Shown: one piece after another, positions 1-8,929 of the stretch
Position numbering within the stretch: position 1 is the first letter of the stretch
Layout: the number at the start of each line of letters is the position of its first letter
NCBI RefSeq assembly: GCF_027111335.1
Contig: NZ_CP114288.1
Span: forward strand, 806,001-870,000
DNA: 64,000 nt
Source of the DNA: Flavobacterium aquiphilum
GTDB lineage: Bacteria; Bacteroidota; Bacteroidia; Flavobacteriales; Flavobacteriaceae
Direction: 5' to 3'
Made by a program: the position numbers and the translations under genes
Notes under the pieces: generated by a model
Told to the model about the DNA's origin: nothing
Databases searched by the model: none
The model's input: the letters and a program-made list of their open reading frames with translations, nothing else

Positions 1-1
1 A

Positions 2-346
2 GATGCCATTTTTATCGGAACCGATCCAACCGAGAACTGGGATAAAAAAGCGTTTCAGGCATTTGCAAAGCCTTATTTTGACAAAGGAAAAGCGTGGGAT
101 TTTAAAGCAATTGAGCGTCATATTTACTTTGATAAATCAGGAAAATTGGCTTGGTTCGATGAGTTGTTGGACACTCACATGAAAATTTGCAGAGGTTCGG
201 GAGTTTTGGTAAAAATAGGAAGCGAATGGAAAATCAAGCATTATGTTCTGTCGATGACTATCCCAAATGATAATATAAATGAAGTTGTCAAAATCATAGC
301 TCCAATTGAAGATTCGTTGCTTAAAAAAATATTGAACAAGGGATAA
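2..346 (+). CDS. SnoaL-like / NTF2-fold protein, C-terminal part
   Basis: The gene runs in from outside the window and 114 residues are visible. They include a GTDPTE turn, an aromatic-rich helix and strand segment, and the GSGVLVKIGSEWKIKHYVLS stretch typical of the last strands of SnoaL_3/NTF2-like domains. These small cone-shaped domains bind or turn over small ligands, but the substrate cannot be told from the fold. The start codon is missing because of the window edge; an internal ATG at 146 is not the start, since the frame is open and homologous-looking upstream. It ends 73 bp before trmB on the same strand. Confidence 0.7.
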   Translation, partial: DAIFIGTDPTENWDKKAFQAFAKPYFDKGKAWDFKAIERHIYFDKSGKLAWFDELLDTHMKICRGSGVLVKIGSEWKIKHYVLSMTIPNDNINEVVKIIAPIEDSLLKKILNKG

Positions 347-419
347 TTTTTGATTTTTACAGTACTTCCGCTTTCATTCTTATTTAATTCCTTAATTTTG
401 CCGAAATTGCAAAAATATC

Positions 420-1094
420 GTGGGAAGTAAAAATAAATTAAAAAGGTTCAAGGAAAACGAAACATTCAATAATGTTTTTCAACCAACAAGAGAAGAGGTA
501 GTGGGAGATTTGTTTCCGCTAAGAGGAAAGTGGAATTCAGATTTCTTTAAAAACGAAAATCCGTTAGTGCTGGAATTGGGTTGTGGAAAAGGAGAATATT
601 CTGTTGGATTGGCCGAGAAATATCCCAATAAAAACTTTGTAGGAATCGATATTAAAGGAGCCCGTTTTTGGCGTGGTGCAAAAACTGCAGTTGAAACCGG
701 ATTACATAATGTGGCATTTGTAAGAACTCAAATTGAGTTGATCAATCATATTTTTGCCGAAAATGAAGTGGATGAAATTTGGATTACATTTCCGGATCCG
801 CAAATAAAATACAAAAGAACGAAGCATAGAATGACGAATTCCGAATTCTTAAAATTGTACAAGAAGATTTTAAAGAAGGACGGAGTAGTTAATCTTAAAA
901 CCGATAGTGAGTTTATGCACGGTTATACATTAGGACTGCTTCATGGCGAAGGACATGAGGTTCTGTATGCCAATCATAATGTCTATGTAAACGAAGGAAG
1001 CCCTGAAGAAGTAACTGCTTTTCAGACTTTTTACGAAAAACAATATTTGGAAATTAACAAAGCGATTACGTATATACGTTTTAAAATCAAATAG
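420..1094 (+). CDS. trmB: tRNA (guanine-N7)-methyltransferase TrmB
   Basis: TrmB transfers a methyl group from S-adenosylmethionine to N7 of G46 in the variable loop of tRNAs. The 224-residue length is normal. The SAM-binding motif LELGCGKGEYS lies at about residues 51-61, and the family signature WITFPDPQIKYKRTKHR lies at about 121-137, where the PDP segment contacts the target base. The start is GTG at 420, followed by a Lys-rich N-terminus usual for this family; no in-frame ATG lies close upstream. The C-terminus is complete. The LysE-type exporter follows 58 bp downstream on the same strand. Confidence 0.95.
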   Translation: MGSKNKLKRFKENETFNNVFQPTREEVVGDLFPLRGKWNSDFFKNENPLVLELGCGKGEYSVGLAEKYPNKNFVGIDIKGARFWRGAKTAVETGLHNVAFVRTQIELINHIFAENEVDEIWITFPDPQIKYKRTKHRMTNSEFLKLYKKILKKDGVVNLKTDSEFMHGYTLGLLHGEGHEVLYANHNVYVNEGSPEEVTAFQTFYEKQYLEINKAITYIRFKIK

Positions 1095-1152
1095 GTTTGG
1101 TTGTGGTTTTCAGTTGATTGACTGAAGCAACAAACAGCATTGCAAACAAAGT

Positions 1153-1788
1153 ATGAATCTACTTCCGCCTTTTTTTATAGGATTTATTGTAGCGGCAATC
1201 GGTATTACACCTCCCGGCTTGATTAATATGACTGCCGCAAAAGTGAGTTTGAAAGACGGTAGGAATGAAGCAATTTCTTTTGCTATAGGAGCAACGGTAA
1301 TTGTTTTTTTTCAGACTTTTTTGGCTTTGCTTTTTGCTGATTTCATCAACAGCCATCCTGATATTATTAGTCTTCTTCAGGAAATAGGATTGTTCATATT
1401 CATTGGTTTGACTATTTATTTTTTTTGGAATGCCAAAAAACCAAAATTGCCTAAATCCGAAATGAAGGTACGCAGTAAAACGAATCGTTTTTTCTTAGGA
1501 ATGTTGCTGTCTGCTTTGAATTTATTCCCCATTCCGTATTATGTTTTCATATCCATTACGCTTTCTGCTTATGGGTATTTTTCTTTTTTACAATCCTTTA
1601 TTTTTACTTTTGTAGGCGGGGTGGTCATAGGGTCGTTCACAGTCTTTTATTTATATATTGAATACTTCAAAAAAGGAGAAGCAAAATCCTCTTTTTTAAT
1701 GAATAATGGAAATTACATTATTGGTTCGATTACAGGCTTGGTTTCAATACTTACACTTTTCAAGCTTATTAACGGGTATCTTGGATAG
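1153..1788 (+). CDS. LysE family translocator
   Basis: This is an inner-membrane protein of 211 residues with about six hydrophobic segments, the layout of the LysE/RhtB exporters of amino acids and related metabolites. The N-terminal GITPPGLINMTAAKVSLKDG segment matches the conserved proline/glycine stretch of helix 1 and the loop after it. The exported substrate is not predictable from sequence. The gene is followed after 6 bp by the alkyltransferase-like gene, so the two are probably co-transcribed. Confidence 0.85.
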   Translation: MNLLPPFFIGFIVAAIGITPPGLINMTAAKVSLKDGRNEAISFAIGATVIVFFQTFLALLFADFINSHPDIISLLQEIGLFIFIGLTIYFFWNAKKPKLPKSEMKVRSKTNRFFLGMLLSALNLFPIPYYVFISITLSAYGYFSFLQSFIFTFVGGVVIGSFTVFYLYIEYFKKGEAKSSFLMNNGNYIIGSITGLVSILTLFKLINGYLG

Positions 1789-1794
1789 GACAAA

Positions 1795-2127
1795 ATGGAA
1801 GCATCAAACGATAATTTTTTCGAAAGAGTTTATACTGTGGTTAAGCAAATTCCCTACGGAAAAGTTACTTCCTATGGAGCTATTGCCAAAGTATTGGGAG
1901 CTGCGCGTTCGGCCAGAATGGTAGGTTGGGCGATGAATGCGGCACATAATCTTGAGGAGGTTCCTGCACATCGGGTGGTGAACAGAAAAGGGATGCTTAC
2001 TGGTAAACATCATTTTGATGGTACTAATCTGATGCAGCAATTACTGGAAAGCGAAGGTGTTGTTATAGAGAATAACCAAATAGTTAATTTTGAGGATGTT
2101 TTTTGGGAACCCGAAATAGAGTTGTAA
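1795..2127 (+). CDS. Alkyltransferase-like protein (MGMT family, no active-site Cys)
   Basis: This 110-residue protein matches the DNA-binding domain of O6-methylguanine-DNA methyltransferase: the helix-turn-helix GKVTSYGAIAKVLGAARSAR at about residues 23-41, then the active-site region PAHRVV at 57-62. In true methyltransferases this is PCHRV, with Cys accepting the alkyl group. Here Ala58 replaces Cys, so it cannot dealkylate. Family knowledge says such ATL proteins flip and clamp O6-alkylguanine and recruit nucleotide-excision repair. It lies 6 bp after the LysE-type gene. Confidence 0.9.
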   Translation: MEASNDNFFERVYTVVKQIPYGKVTSYGAIAKVLGAARSARMVGWAMNAAHNLEEVPAHRVVNRKGMLTGKHHFDGTNLMQQLLESEGVVIENNQIVNFEDVFWEPEIEL

Positions 2128-2230
2128 TATCAATTTGGGACGAATAAAAGACAAGAATGAATATAGATGTTATTATGCATCACTATCAATAAATACAATT
2201 TAAATCCTTTATAATAAGAACATAATCCGT

Positions 2231-2238
2231 TATCTTTG
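2231..2238 (+). promoter_or_regulatory. Candidate -7 element upstream of mrp
   Basis: TATCTTTG matches the Bacteroidota -7 consensus TAnnTTTG. A weak TTT stands 20 bp upstream in place of TTG. It would give a 5' leader of about 130 nt for the Mrp gene. The leader contains complementary 8-nt arms, AGTCTAAA at 2240-2247 and TTTAGACT at 2281-2288. Confidence 0.45.
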
Positions 2239-2373
2239 CAGTCTAAAATTAGTTTAAATAAAGATAATTTTTTAGAGGTATTTAGACTAAAAAATAATAA
2301 TGGAATCACCTGATTTAATTTGGAAACAACGTTAGATAGGTGATGGAATGTTTTAAATAAATTATAATTAGTA

Positions 2374-3501
2374 ATGAAAATAGATAAAAAAGATATCCTT
2401 AAGGCATTAGAAACGATTACTGTTGCTGGAGAAGGTAAAAATATGGTAGAAAGCGGAGCGGTTGCAAACGTAATTACTTTTGGAGATGAGGTTGTTGTGG
2501 ATTTGGTGTTACATACGCCGGCAATGCATATCAAGAAAAGAGCCGAAGACGATATCAAGAAAGTGATTCACGAATTGGTTTCTCCTGATGCCCAAATTAA
2601 AGTAAACATTAAAGTTGAAGTTCCGGAAAAGAATGAAATCAAAGGGAAAGCCATTCCTGGAATAAAAAATATTATTGCTGTTGCCTCTGGAAAAGGAGGG
2701 GTAGGGAAATCGACCGTTACAGCAAATTTGGCGGTAACATTGTCAAAGATGGGATTTAATGTAGGGGTTTTAGATGCTGATATTTATGGACCTTCTATGC
2801 CAATCATGTTTGATGTTGAAACTGCAAAACCAATTTCGGTTGAAGTTAACGGAAAATCAAAAATGAAACCGATTGAAAGTTACGGCGTGAAAATGCTTTC
2901 CATCGGATTTTTTACCTCGCCAAGCCAAGCCGTTATTTGGAGAGGACCAATGGCTTCCAAAGCGTTAAACCAAATGATTTTTGACGCTGATTGGGGAGAA
3001 TTGGATTTTATGTTGATCGATTTGCCACCGGGAACAGGAGATATCCATTTGTCAATTATGCAGTCATTGCCGGTTACCGGTGCAGTTGTGGTAAGTACAC
3101 CGCAAGCAGTTGCATTGGCCGATGCCAAAAAAGGAGTTTCGATGTTCATGTCTGAAGCTATAAATGTTCCTGTTTTGGGAATCATAGAAAACATGGCCTA
3201 TTTCACACCGGAAGAATTGCCAAACAATAAATACTACATTTTTGGAAAAGAGGGAGCCAAAGATCTTGCACAAGATTTAGGGGTTGCTTTCCTTGGGGAA
3301 GTGCCAATTGTTCAGTCTATTCGCGAAGCAGGAGATTACGGACATCCAGCTGCATTGCAAACAGGAACTGTTATTGAAAATGTTTTTGAGGAGATAACAC
3401 GAAATGTAGTTAGCGAGGTTATTAACAGAAATGAAAATTTGGAGCCTACTGAGGCAATAAAAATTACTACAATGGCTGGTTGCTCAGCTGTTAAAAAATA
3501 G
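2374..3501 (+). CDS. Mrp/ApbC/NBP35-family iron-sulfur cluster carrier ATPase
   Basis: This cytosolic P-loop ATPase binds and transfers Fe-S clusters to apoproteins. Residues 1-85 form a MIP18/DUF59-type domain. The deviant Walker A SGKGGVGKST spans residues 105-114, followed by DADIYGPSMP and the switch-like DLPPGTGD segment. The usual CPxC cluster-binding pair after the ENM motif is absent: the region reads ENMAYFTPEELPNNKYYIFG without cysteines. The only visible Cys is in the C-terminal tail GCSAV, so cluster binding may differ from E. coli ApbC. A NifU-type scaffold gene follows 91 bp downstream, supporting a role in Fe-S biogenesis. Confidence 0.92.
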   Translation: MKIDKKDILKALETITVAGEGKNMVESGAVANVITFGDEVVVDLVLHTPAMHIKKRAEDDIKKVIHELVSPDAQIKVNIKVEVPEKNEIKGKAIPGIKNIIAVASGKGGVGKSTVTANLAVTLSKMGFNVGVLDADIYGPSMPIMFDVETAKPISVEVNGKSKMKPIESYGVKMLSIGFFTSPSQAVIWRGPMASKALNQMIFDADWGELDFMLIDLPPGTGDIHLSIMQSLPVTGAVVVSTPQAVALADAKKGVSMFMSEAINVPVLGIIENMAYFTPEELPNNKYYIFGKEGAKDLAQDLGVAFLGEVPIVQSIREAGDYGHPAALQTGTVIENVFEEITRNVVSEVINRNENLEPTEAIKITTMAGCSAVKK

Positions 3502-3592
3502 ACAACTTAGAATTTTAGAAAGTTTAGACAACTTTGAAATATTTTCAAAAGACTAACTAATCTGAAAATCTAATAATCTAATAATCTAAATT

Positions 3593-3832
3593 ATGAAAAC
3601 AGAAGAACTAAAAAATAACGTTTTAAAAGCGCTGGATGAAATTCGACCTTTCTTGAATTCGGATGGTGGCGATATAAAACTTATTTCAATTGACGAAGGA
3701 AAGCACGTGAAAGTGCGTCTTGAAGGGGCTTGTACGAGTTGCAGTGTAAATCAAATGACGTTGAAAGCAGGTGTTGAGACAACTATTAAAAAGTACGCTC
3801 CTCAAATAGAGACGGTTATTAATGTGTTGTAA
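3593..3832 (+). CDS. NifU C-terminal-domain Fe-S scaffold protein
   Basis: This 79-residue stand-alone NifU C-terminal (Nfu) domain carries the CTSC motif (Cys47, Cys50) that bridges a 4Fe-4S cluster across a dimer. The DSDGGDI-like stretch SDGGDIKLISI before it is also typical. Such proteins receive clusters from the SUF machinery and hand them on. It lies directly after the Mrp-family carrier, with which it probably works. The sequence between the two genes is AT-rich with repeated 'aatctaataatct' units and no clear promoter. Confidence 0.93.
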   Translation: MKTEELKNNVLKALDEIRPFLNSDGGDIKLISIDEGKHVKVRLEGACTSCSVNQMTLKAGVETTIKKYAPQIETVINVL

Positions 3833-4043
3833 AAACATTTAATAATGTCTTTTTGTTTAGTCAAAAATACATTATTAAAAAATGATATTTATCATCACAG
3901 TTCTTGTTAAAATGATGGTGGACTCTTGTTAAAATGCAATGAAAAGCTTTTTTTGGAATATTATTATTAATGAATAACCAATAAAACCGCAGTTTTTTTT
4001 AATATCTGCAAAAAATGTTGTGAATAATTCAAGTTATTTTTAT

Positions 4044-4072
4044 TTGATTTTTCAAATAAAAATTTACATTTG
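4044..4072 (+). promoter_or_regulatory. Promoter of the 4097 gene
   Basis: TTG at 4044-4046 and TACATTTG at 4065-4072 are separated by 18 bp, a full Bacteroidota sigma-ABfr-type promoter. It starts about 25 bp before the ATG at 4097. Confidence 0.75.
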
Positions 4073-4096
4073 TAACATAACCTACAAATTTGAATT

Positions 4097-4570
4097 ATGA
4101 AAAAGCATTACTTATTAGTTATCTTACTTTTATGTTTTTGTAAAAATTATGGTCAAGAACCAATTCAAGAGGCTTATGTTTCAAGATCACATGTAATGGT
4201 TGATGAAGAGTGGGCCGAAGTTAATTATGGTTCAATGATTAATGTTTCGTCAAATAGGCAGGGGCAGTTGAAAATTGCAAATGCTGAATTTTTGACCGAA
4301 CTTAGCGCCGGAAAAGCCAAAATGGTTGATAAAAGTGCTTATAGTACAGCCGAGTTGAGTTTGCCAGTACTGACTAAAACCAAAACTGAAAAGAATGGTC
4401 TGGTGAGTATGACCTATGAAGGCAAATTTATATTCAAAACAATCGAAGGGTCATATACCCCTTCTGTAAAAATAACTTTTGTTGTGAACCAGGCTGATAT
4501 CATTGGCCTAAAGATTCATAACAATGAGAACGATAAAGATTACGCATTAGATCTAACTATAAAAGATTAA
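4097..4570 (+). CDS. Secreted protein of unknown function
   Basis: The first 20 residues (MKKHYLLVILLLCFCKNYGQ) form a classic signal peptide with likely cleavage after YG or GQ, so the 137-residue mature part is exported to the periplasm or outer membrane. The mature part is polar with alternating beta-strand character and no cysteines. I do not recognise a named family. It has its own strong promoter 25 bp upstream and is transcribed apart from the Fe-S genes. Confidence 0.8.
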   Translation: MKKHYLLVILLLCFCKNYGQEPIQEAYVSRSHVMVDEEWAEVNYGSMINVSSNRQGQLKIANAEFLTELSAGKAKMVDKSAYSTAELSLPVLTKTKTEKNGLVSMTYEGKFIFKTIEGSYTPSVKITFVVNQADIIGLKIHNNENDKDYALDLTIKD

Positions 4571-4625
4571 AATCGAAGTTTTAAAACGGCTCCGATTTTA
4601 TTAATATTAAAGAATAAAAATATAA

Positions 4626-4943
4626 ATGGACGTTTTAATAAAAATTAAAGATAGAGAAGGAGTAGTTCATGAATTGCAAGCGCCAACAGATATGGCGATG
4701 AATATAATGGAATTGTGTAAAGCCTATGAGCTTCCGGTTGAAGGAACCTGCGGCGGAATGGCAATGTGTGCATCTTGCCAATGTTATGTTCTTAATGATG
4801 TGCCACTTCCTGAAATGGGAGACGATGAAGAAGCAATGCTTTCGGAAGCTTTTTACGTAAAATCCAACAGTCGTTTAGGTTGTCAAATTCCAATAACCGA
4901 AAGCCTTGAAGGTTTAGAATTGGAGTTAGCTCCTGAAAATTAG
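4626..4943 (+). CDS. Adrenodoxin-type 2Fe-2S ferredoxin
   Basis: This 105-residue electron carrier has the vertebrate/bacterial-adrenodoxin cysteine spacing: Cys42-x5-Cys48-x2-Cys51 (within GTCGGMAMCASCQC), then Cys86 in SRLGCQI. These four ligate one [2Fe-2S] cluster. The acidic MGDDEEAMLSEA helix is the usual partner-docking surface. It starts 55 bp after the secreted-protein stop. Nearby Mrp and NifU genes suggest a role in Fe-S assembly, but other reductase partners are possible. Confidence 0.93.
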   Translation: MDVLIKIKDREGVVHELQAPTDMAMNIMELCKAYELPVEGTCGGMAMCASCQCYVLNDVPLPEMGDDEEAMLSEAFYVKSNSRLGCQIPITESLEGLELELAPEN

Positions 4944-4961
4944 ATTTAAAATTTAGATTTC

Positions 4962-5006
4962 AGTCCCAATTATCAGTAAAAAGCTGAAAATTGGGACTAA
5001 TTTTTT
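4962..5006 (+). terminator. Rho-independent terminator after ferredoxin gene
   Basis: The arms AGTCCCAATT and AATTGGGACT pair perfectly around a 17-nt loop and are followed by a T-rich run. Confidence 0.8.
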
Positions 5007-5008
5007 GG

Positions 5009-5107
5009 AGCAGAAACAAAAGGCATTTTTGTGATCATGGTTCCCGCTGTCCGTTACAATCTTGTATGCCAAACGACGGCACACAAGGATTTTTACTTCC
5101 ATCGGGG
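5009..5107 (+). repeat. Dispersed palindromic repeat, copy A
   Basis: This is the first of four related intergenic elements. The conserved ends are a GGAGC at the left and TTCCATCGGGGCTA at the right, with CCGCTGTCCGTTACA inside. The centre holds an inverted repeat, CTTGTATGCC/GGCACACAAG, around a 7-nt loop with one mismatch. It occupies most of the 445-bp gap between the ferredoxin and acyl-CoA dehydrogenase genes. The rest of that gap is AT-rich with no gene that I can see. Confidence 0.75.
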
Positions 5108-5388
5108 CTAAAAGGAAGCATTTTGTTTTTTTGCATTATTTAATATGACTATCCGTTAATAATATCAACCCAAAATTTTGTCGGTTTATTAAAAAAACAT
5201 AAGTTTTTTCTCTCTTAAAACATTAAGTAATTAAGGTTCATTAAGCCTAAAAACTTAATTTTTTTAATATCTTAATGGTTAAAAATATATTACTTTTTTT
5301 GGTCCGCTTAGCGAACAGTCATATTATTTAAAATGAAAAAGCTCCCCGTTTCCAAGAAGCTTTTCCGTCAGTTTTGTTTGTTTGGTTT

Positions 5389-6567
5389 TTATTTGAAAGC
5401 CGAAATTCCGGTTATGTCAAATCCTGTAATCAATAAATGGATATCGTGAGTTCCTTCGTATGTTATTACCGATTCGAGGTTCATCATATGACGCATAATC
5501 GAATATTCGCCGGTAATTCCCATTCCACCTAATATTTGTCGGGCTTCGCGAGCAATATTCAGCGCCATATCGACATTGTTTCTTTTGGCCATAGATATCT
5601 GAGCAGATGTTGCTCTTCCTTCATTTCTTAAAACACCAAGTCTCCAGGTAAGTAATTGTGCTTTAGTGATTTCGGTAATCATTTCAGCCAATTTTTTTTG
5701 CTGCAATTGGGTTCCTGCAATAGGTTTGTCAAACTGAATTCTTTCTTTGGCATATCGCAAAGCGGTATCGTAGCAGTCCATTGCCGCACCAATAGCTCCC
5801 CAGGCAATTCCGTAACGGGCAGAATCAAGACATCCTAACGGTGCGCCCAATCCAGATTTATTCGGAAGTAAATTTTCTTTAGGAATTTTTACATTATCAA
5901 AAATCAATTCGCCAGTAGATGAAGCTCTTAATGACCATTTATTGTGAGTTTCTGGTGTTGTAAAACCTTCCATTCCTCGCTCTACAATCAATCCGTGAAT
6001 TCTTCCTTCTTCATTTTTTGCCCAAACGATAGCTATATCAGCGAAAGGTGCATTCGAAATCCACATTTTGGCACCATTCAAAAGATAATGGTCGCCCATG
6101 TCTTTGAAATTGGTAATCATGCTTCCCGGATCCGAACCGTGATTAGGCTCTGTCAAACCAAAGCAACCCATTAATTCCCCGGTTGCTAATTTTGGTAAAT
6201 ATTTTGTTCTTTGTTCTTCATTTCCATATTTCCAAATTGGATACATCACCAATGATGATTGCACTGATGAAGTGGAACGGACACCCGAATCACCACGTTC
6301 AATTTCCTGCATAATTAGACCATAAGAGATTTGGTCTAATCCTGCTCCTCCGTATTCTGCTGGAATGTAAGGGCCAAAACCACCTATTTCACCTAATCCT
6401 TTTATAATTTGTTTTGGGAATTCAGCTTTTTGGGCATATTCTTCTATAATGGGGGAAACTTCACGTTTTACCCAAGCTCGGGCGGAATCACGGACAAGTT
6501 TGTGTTCCTCGTTTAATAAATCATCTAGATTATAATAATCAGGGGCTTGAAATAAATCGGGTTTCAT
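5389..6567 (-). CDS. Acyl-CoA dehydrogenase, glutaryl-CoA dehydrogenase type
   Basis: This FAD-dependent flavoenzyme oxidises an acyl-CoA thioester. The 392-residue length and motifs fit the glutaryl-CoA dehydrogenase subgroup: GVRSTSSVQSSLVMYPI (substrate-binding region), GCFGLTEPNHGSDP (flavin contact), and a C-terminal TYEGTHDIHLL in which Glu371 is the expected catalytic base. Glutaryl-CoA dehydrogenases also decarboxylate the product to crotonyl-CoA in lysine/tryptophan breakdown. A possible -7 box, TAGATTTG on the minus strand, lies at 6590-6597. Confidence 0.92.
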   Translation of the reverse strand: MKPDLFQAPDYYNLDDLLNEEHKLVRDSARAWVKREVSPIIEEYAQKAEFPKQIIKGLGEIGGFGPYIPAEYGGAGLDQISYGLIMQEIERGDSGVRSTSSVQSSLVMYPIWKYGNEEQRTKYLPKLATGELMGCFGLTEPNHGSDPGSMITNFKDMGDHYLLNGAKMWISNAPFADIAIVWAKNEEGRIHGLIVERGMEGFTTPETHNKWSLRASSTGELIFDNVKIPKENLLPNKSGLGAPLGCLDSARYGIAWGAIGAAMDCYDTALRYAKERIQFDKPIAGTQLQQKKLAEMITEITKAQLLTWRLGVLRNEGRATSAQISMAKRNNVDMALNIAREARQILGGMGITGEYSIMRHMMNLESVITYEGTHDIHLLITGFDITGISAFK

Positions 6568-6986
6568 GTTATGATTTTTAATATTGATACAAATCTACAT
6601 AAAGAAATATAACAAAACCAATTTAAAATGTTATAAAAAATATTTTTGATAAAAAAATGGACAAACACGTTACATTGCAATGCATTTGTAAAAGATTATT
6701 TATGCCTGATAATTAGTGTTTCTTGAATTATTACAGTTTTTGCAAATTTCAACTTAAGAATTCTTGAAGTATTTTTTGCGATAATTTCATAGGTTGAATC
6801 TTTTTTGACGCATAAAAAAATATTAAAAAAACCATAATTTGAGTGGATATCCTTGTAAAACAGATAGTTATTTAGATGTTTGAAACTAAATATAATTGTT
6901 GGATAGAGGAGGGTAATTTTGTAATATTGGGTGAAAATTAACCTACTTAAAAACGACGTCTTTTTACGTCAAAACCCTAATCGAAT
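6568..6986. other. AT-rich intergenic region between divergent genes
   Basis: This 419-bp spacer separates the acyl-CoA dehydrogenase and a secreted-protein gene, which diverge from it. It holds a minus-strand -7 candidate at 6590-6597 and a plus-strand TAATTTTG at 6914-6921, both without a well-spaced TTG. I see no gene or structured element. Confidence 0.6.
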
Positions 6987-7370
6987 ATGAAAAAAATTGT
7001 ACTTATTTTGCTACTTTTTGTAGGAACTATGGGGTATTCCCAAGCCCTTGATTGTACTAAACTTAAAAATGTGAAAGCTTATAATCCGGACTATCCTAAA
7101 AGGACTTTTGTTATAAAGGGCGCATCCCAAGAAAGTTATGATGATGGAGTACTCCAATTGGTTTGGAGTGTTAAATGGTTAAGCGGATGTGAATATGAAG
7201 TTACTTGCGTTAAAAAGTTAGGTCAATCACAGATGGAAGTTGGTGATAGAATTGTTACAACAATTGTGAGTATTGATGGTGATTGCTTCACAGTTAAAAG
7301 AACATTTTTTGCTAAAAACTTTCCAGAGGGAGATGTTGATCCTGCAAGTACGTATTGTATAGCAAAATAG
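6987..7370 (+). CDS. Small secreted protein of unknown function
   Basis: The N-terminus MKKIVLILLLFVGTMGYSQA is a clear signal peptide, leaving about 107 mature residues. The mature part contains five cysteines (in DCTKL, GCEYEVTC, DCF and YCIAK), which could form disulfides after export. A central GVLQLVWSVKWLSGCEYEVT segment suggests a compact beta fold. No family is recognised. A bidirectional terminator follows. Confidence 0.75.
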   Translation: MKKIVLILLLFVGTMGYSQALDCTKLKNVKAYNPDYPKRTFVIKGASQESYDDGVLQLVWSVKWLSGCEYEVTCVKKLGQSQMEVGDRIVTTIVSIDGDCFTVKRTFFAKNFPEGDVDPASTYCIAK

Positions 7371-7470
7371 ATGCTTGGAACTAATTAATTATCTATGTTC
7401 TTAGAATAATTGAGGTTTGTTTCTAAAATAAAGTAATACTAGATTTTCTGAAAATAGTAATCTGTTTAAT

Positions 7471-7519
7471 AAGTCCTGATAATTTGAGATGTAAATCATA
7501 ATATTATCAGGACTTTTTT
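7471..7519. terminator. Bidirectional terminator
   Basis: AAGTCCTGATAAT and its complement ATTATCAGGACTT form a 13-bp perfect stem with a T-run on the plus side. It separates the convergent genes at 6987 and 7523. Confidence 0.85.
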
Positions 7520-7522
7520 TGT

Positions 7523-8929
7523 TTAAAATACCCACCATTCTACTTTTGCTCCAATATATTGTCCCCAGCTCTTGACACCACTTTGTGTGAGATAAGGGGA
7601 GTAGAGATGATTGGCGGCAAAATCATTATAATGTGCGATGCTGTAAACAAATCGAATATGTGGTCTCGCCCAAACACTTCTTTCGGATGTTGGGACAAGT
7701 GTGGGTGCAATTGAGAATTTTGTCATTTGTGCAAAATCCTGTGTTCCGTCTTTTCGCCAGGTCATATCAAATTCGTGAAGTAAATGCAGCCAGTTTTTAA
7801 TGTACCAGGTTCCTCTTGCTCCAAATGCAATATCTTGTTTTCTGTTAAAAAGTTTTTGCTTGCCGAGATAATCAGTTGTAGTGTTTAGGCTGTCGCTGGC
7901 TCCTCTGCTTTTGGTATATAAAGCATATCCATTAAGCGAGTAATTTTTGTTTAAGTTTAATAAAAAAGTTTCTGTAAGTGCCAGTGAATAAGCATTCCTG
8001 AAACTGTTAGTTCTTAAGTTTGGTCCGCCATAAGTGATAAAGGTTTTACTACTTCCCCCGTCGCCTCCATTGGCAATTCCGGCACCGTAACGGGCGCTAA
8101 TGGCATTAAAAGAACCTGCTAGTTTGGTTGCAAGGCTTGTTTGGTATTTAGCCCCAAATACATATCCGAAATCAGCAGGATAATTGTATTTTGTGGTTGC
8201 ATCCTGTGTTGTTCCTGATGGTAATCTCTGAAATTCACCGAGTAATTTTACATATCCTTTTTTGGTTATTATGGAATGTTCTAATGTGGAGATGTATCTG
8301 TTGCGTAGTCCCAATGTTGGCGTTCCATTTACGATATTGAGGTAGAAATTTGGAGGCAATGTTGATGTCGTGTCTATTGATCCGGCAAAAATTACTGAAA
8401 ACTGAGTGTTTTTGTGTTTGATACCCACTCCTTGTCCTGAATGGTCATCAAAATAATAATGGTCAATATTATGAATATCATCGTTTCTGTATAAACGTGC
8501 TCCAATCCACACGCTCCAATCACTTCCCATTATATTATTGGCTTCGGCAAATAATTCAGGCAAAGCGGTTGTTATTCCGCCTATTGATTTATTGGAGACA
8601 TTACCGATTAATTGTCCTTGGGTGGTGTAAAATGCAAATCGAGCCTGAACATTTATTTTGGTGGTGTCTTTACTGGCAATGGTTGGAGAAAGGTGCATTG
8701 CAGTAATCAGTTCAAAGTAGTCGTTTTCTTCAAATCTTCCTCCGATAGAACCCATTCCGTTCAAATTGAGGGATTGTGGAAATTCACTATTAGGAGCTCC
8801 AAGACTATAAGCTATTCCGGCGCGGCCATAGCTTCCTAGCGAAAATTTTTTGTTTGAAATTACTGGAGCTTGAGCAAAGAATTCCAGTGATGCTAAAAGC
8901 ATAAATAAGAGAAGAAAATGTTTTTTCAT
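7523..8929 (-). CDS. LamB/maltoporin-like carbohydrate porin
   Basis: A signal peptide (first about 20 residues, ending FFAQA) precedes a 468-residue protein rich in beta-strands and ending in the aromatic EWWVF typical of outer-membrane barrels. The segment from about residue 135, with SVWIGARLYRNDDIHNIDHY then FDDHSGQGVGI, matches the LamB block in which residues line the channel constriction. Family members let maltodextrins and other sugars diffuse across the outer membrane. No sugar-utilisation genes lie beside it, so the substrate is open. Confidence 0.8.
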   Translation of the reverse strand: MKKHFLLLFMLLASLEFFAQAPVISNKKFSLGSYGRAGIAYSLGAPNSEFPQSLNLNGMGSIGGRFEENDYFELITAMHLSPTIASKDTTKINVQARFAFYTTQGQLIGNVSNKSIGGITTALPELFAEANNIMGSDWSVWIGARLYRNDDIHNIDHYYFDDHSGQGVGIKHKNTQFSVIFAGSIDTTSTLPPNFYLNIVNGTPTLGLRNRYISTLEHSIITKKGYVKLLGEFQRLPSGTTQDATTKYNYPADFGYVFGAKYQTSLATKLAGSFNAISARYGAGIANGGDGGSSKTFITYGGPNLRTNSFRNAYSLALTETFLLNLNKNYSLNGYALYTKSRGASDSLNTTTDYLGKQKLFNRKQDIAFGARGTWYIKNWLHLLHEFDMTWRKDGTQDFAQMTKFSIAPTLVPTSERSVWARPHIRFVYSIAHYNDFAANHLYSPYLTQSGVKSWGQYIGAKVEWWVF

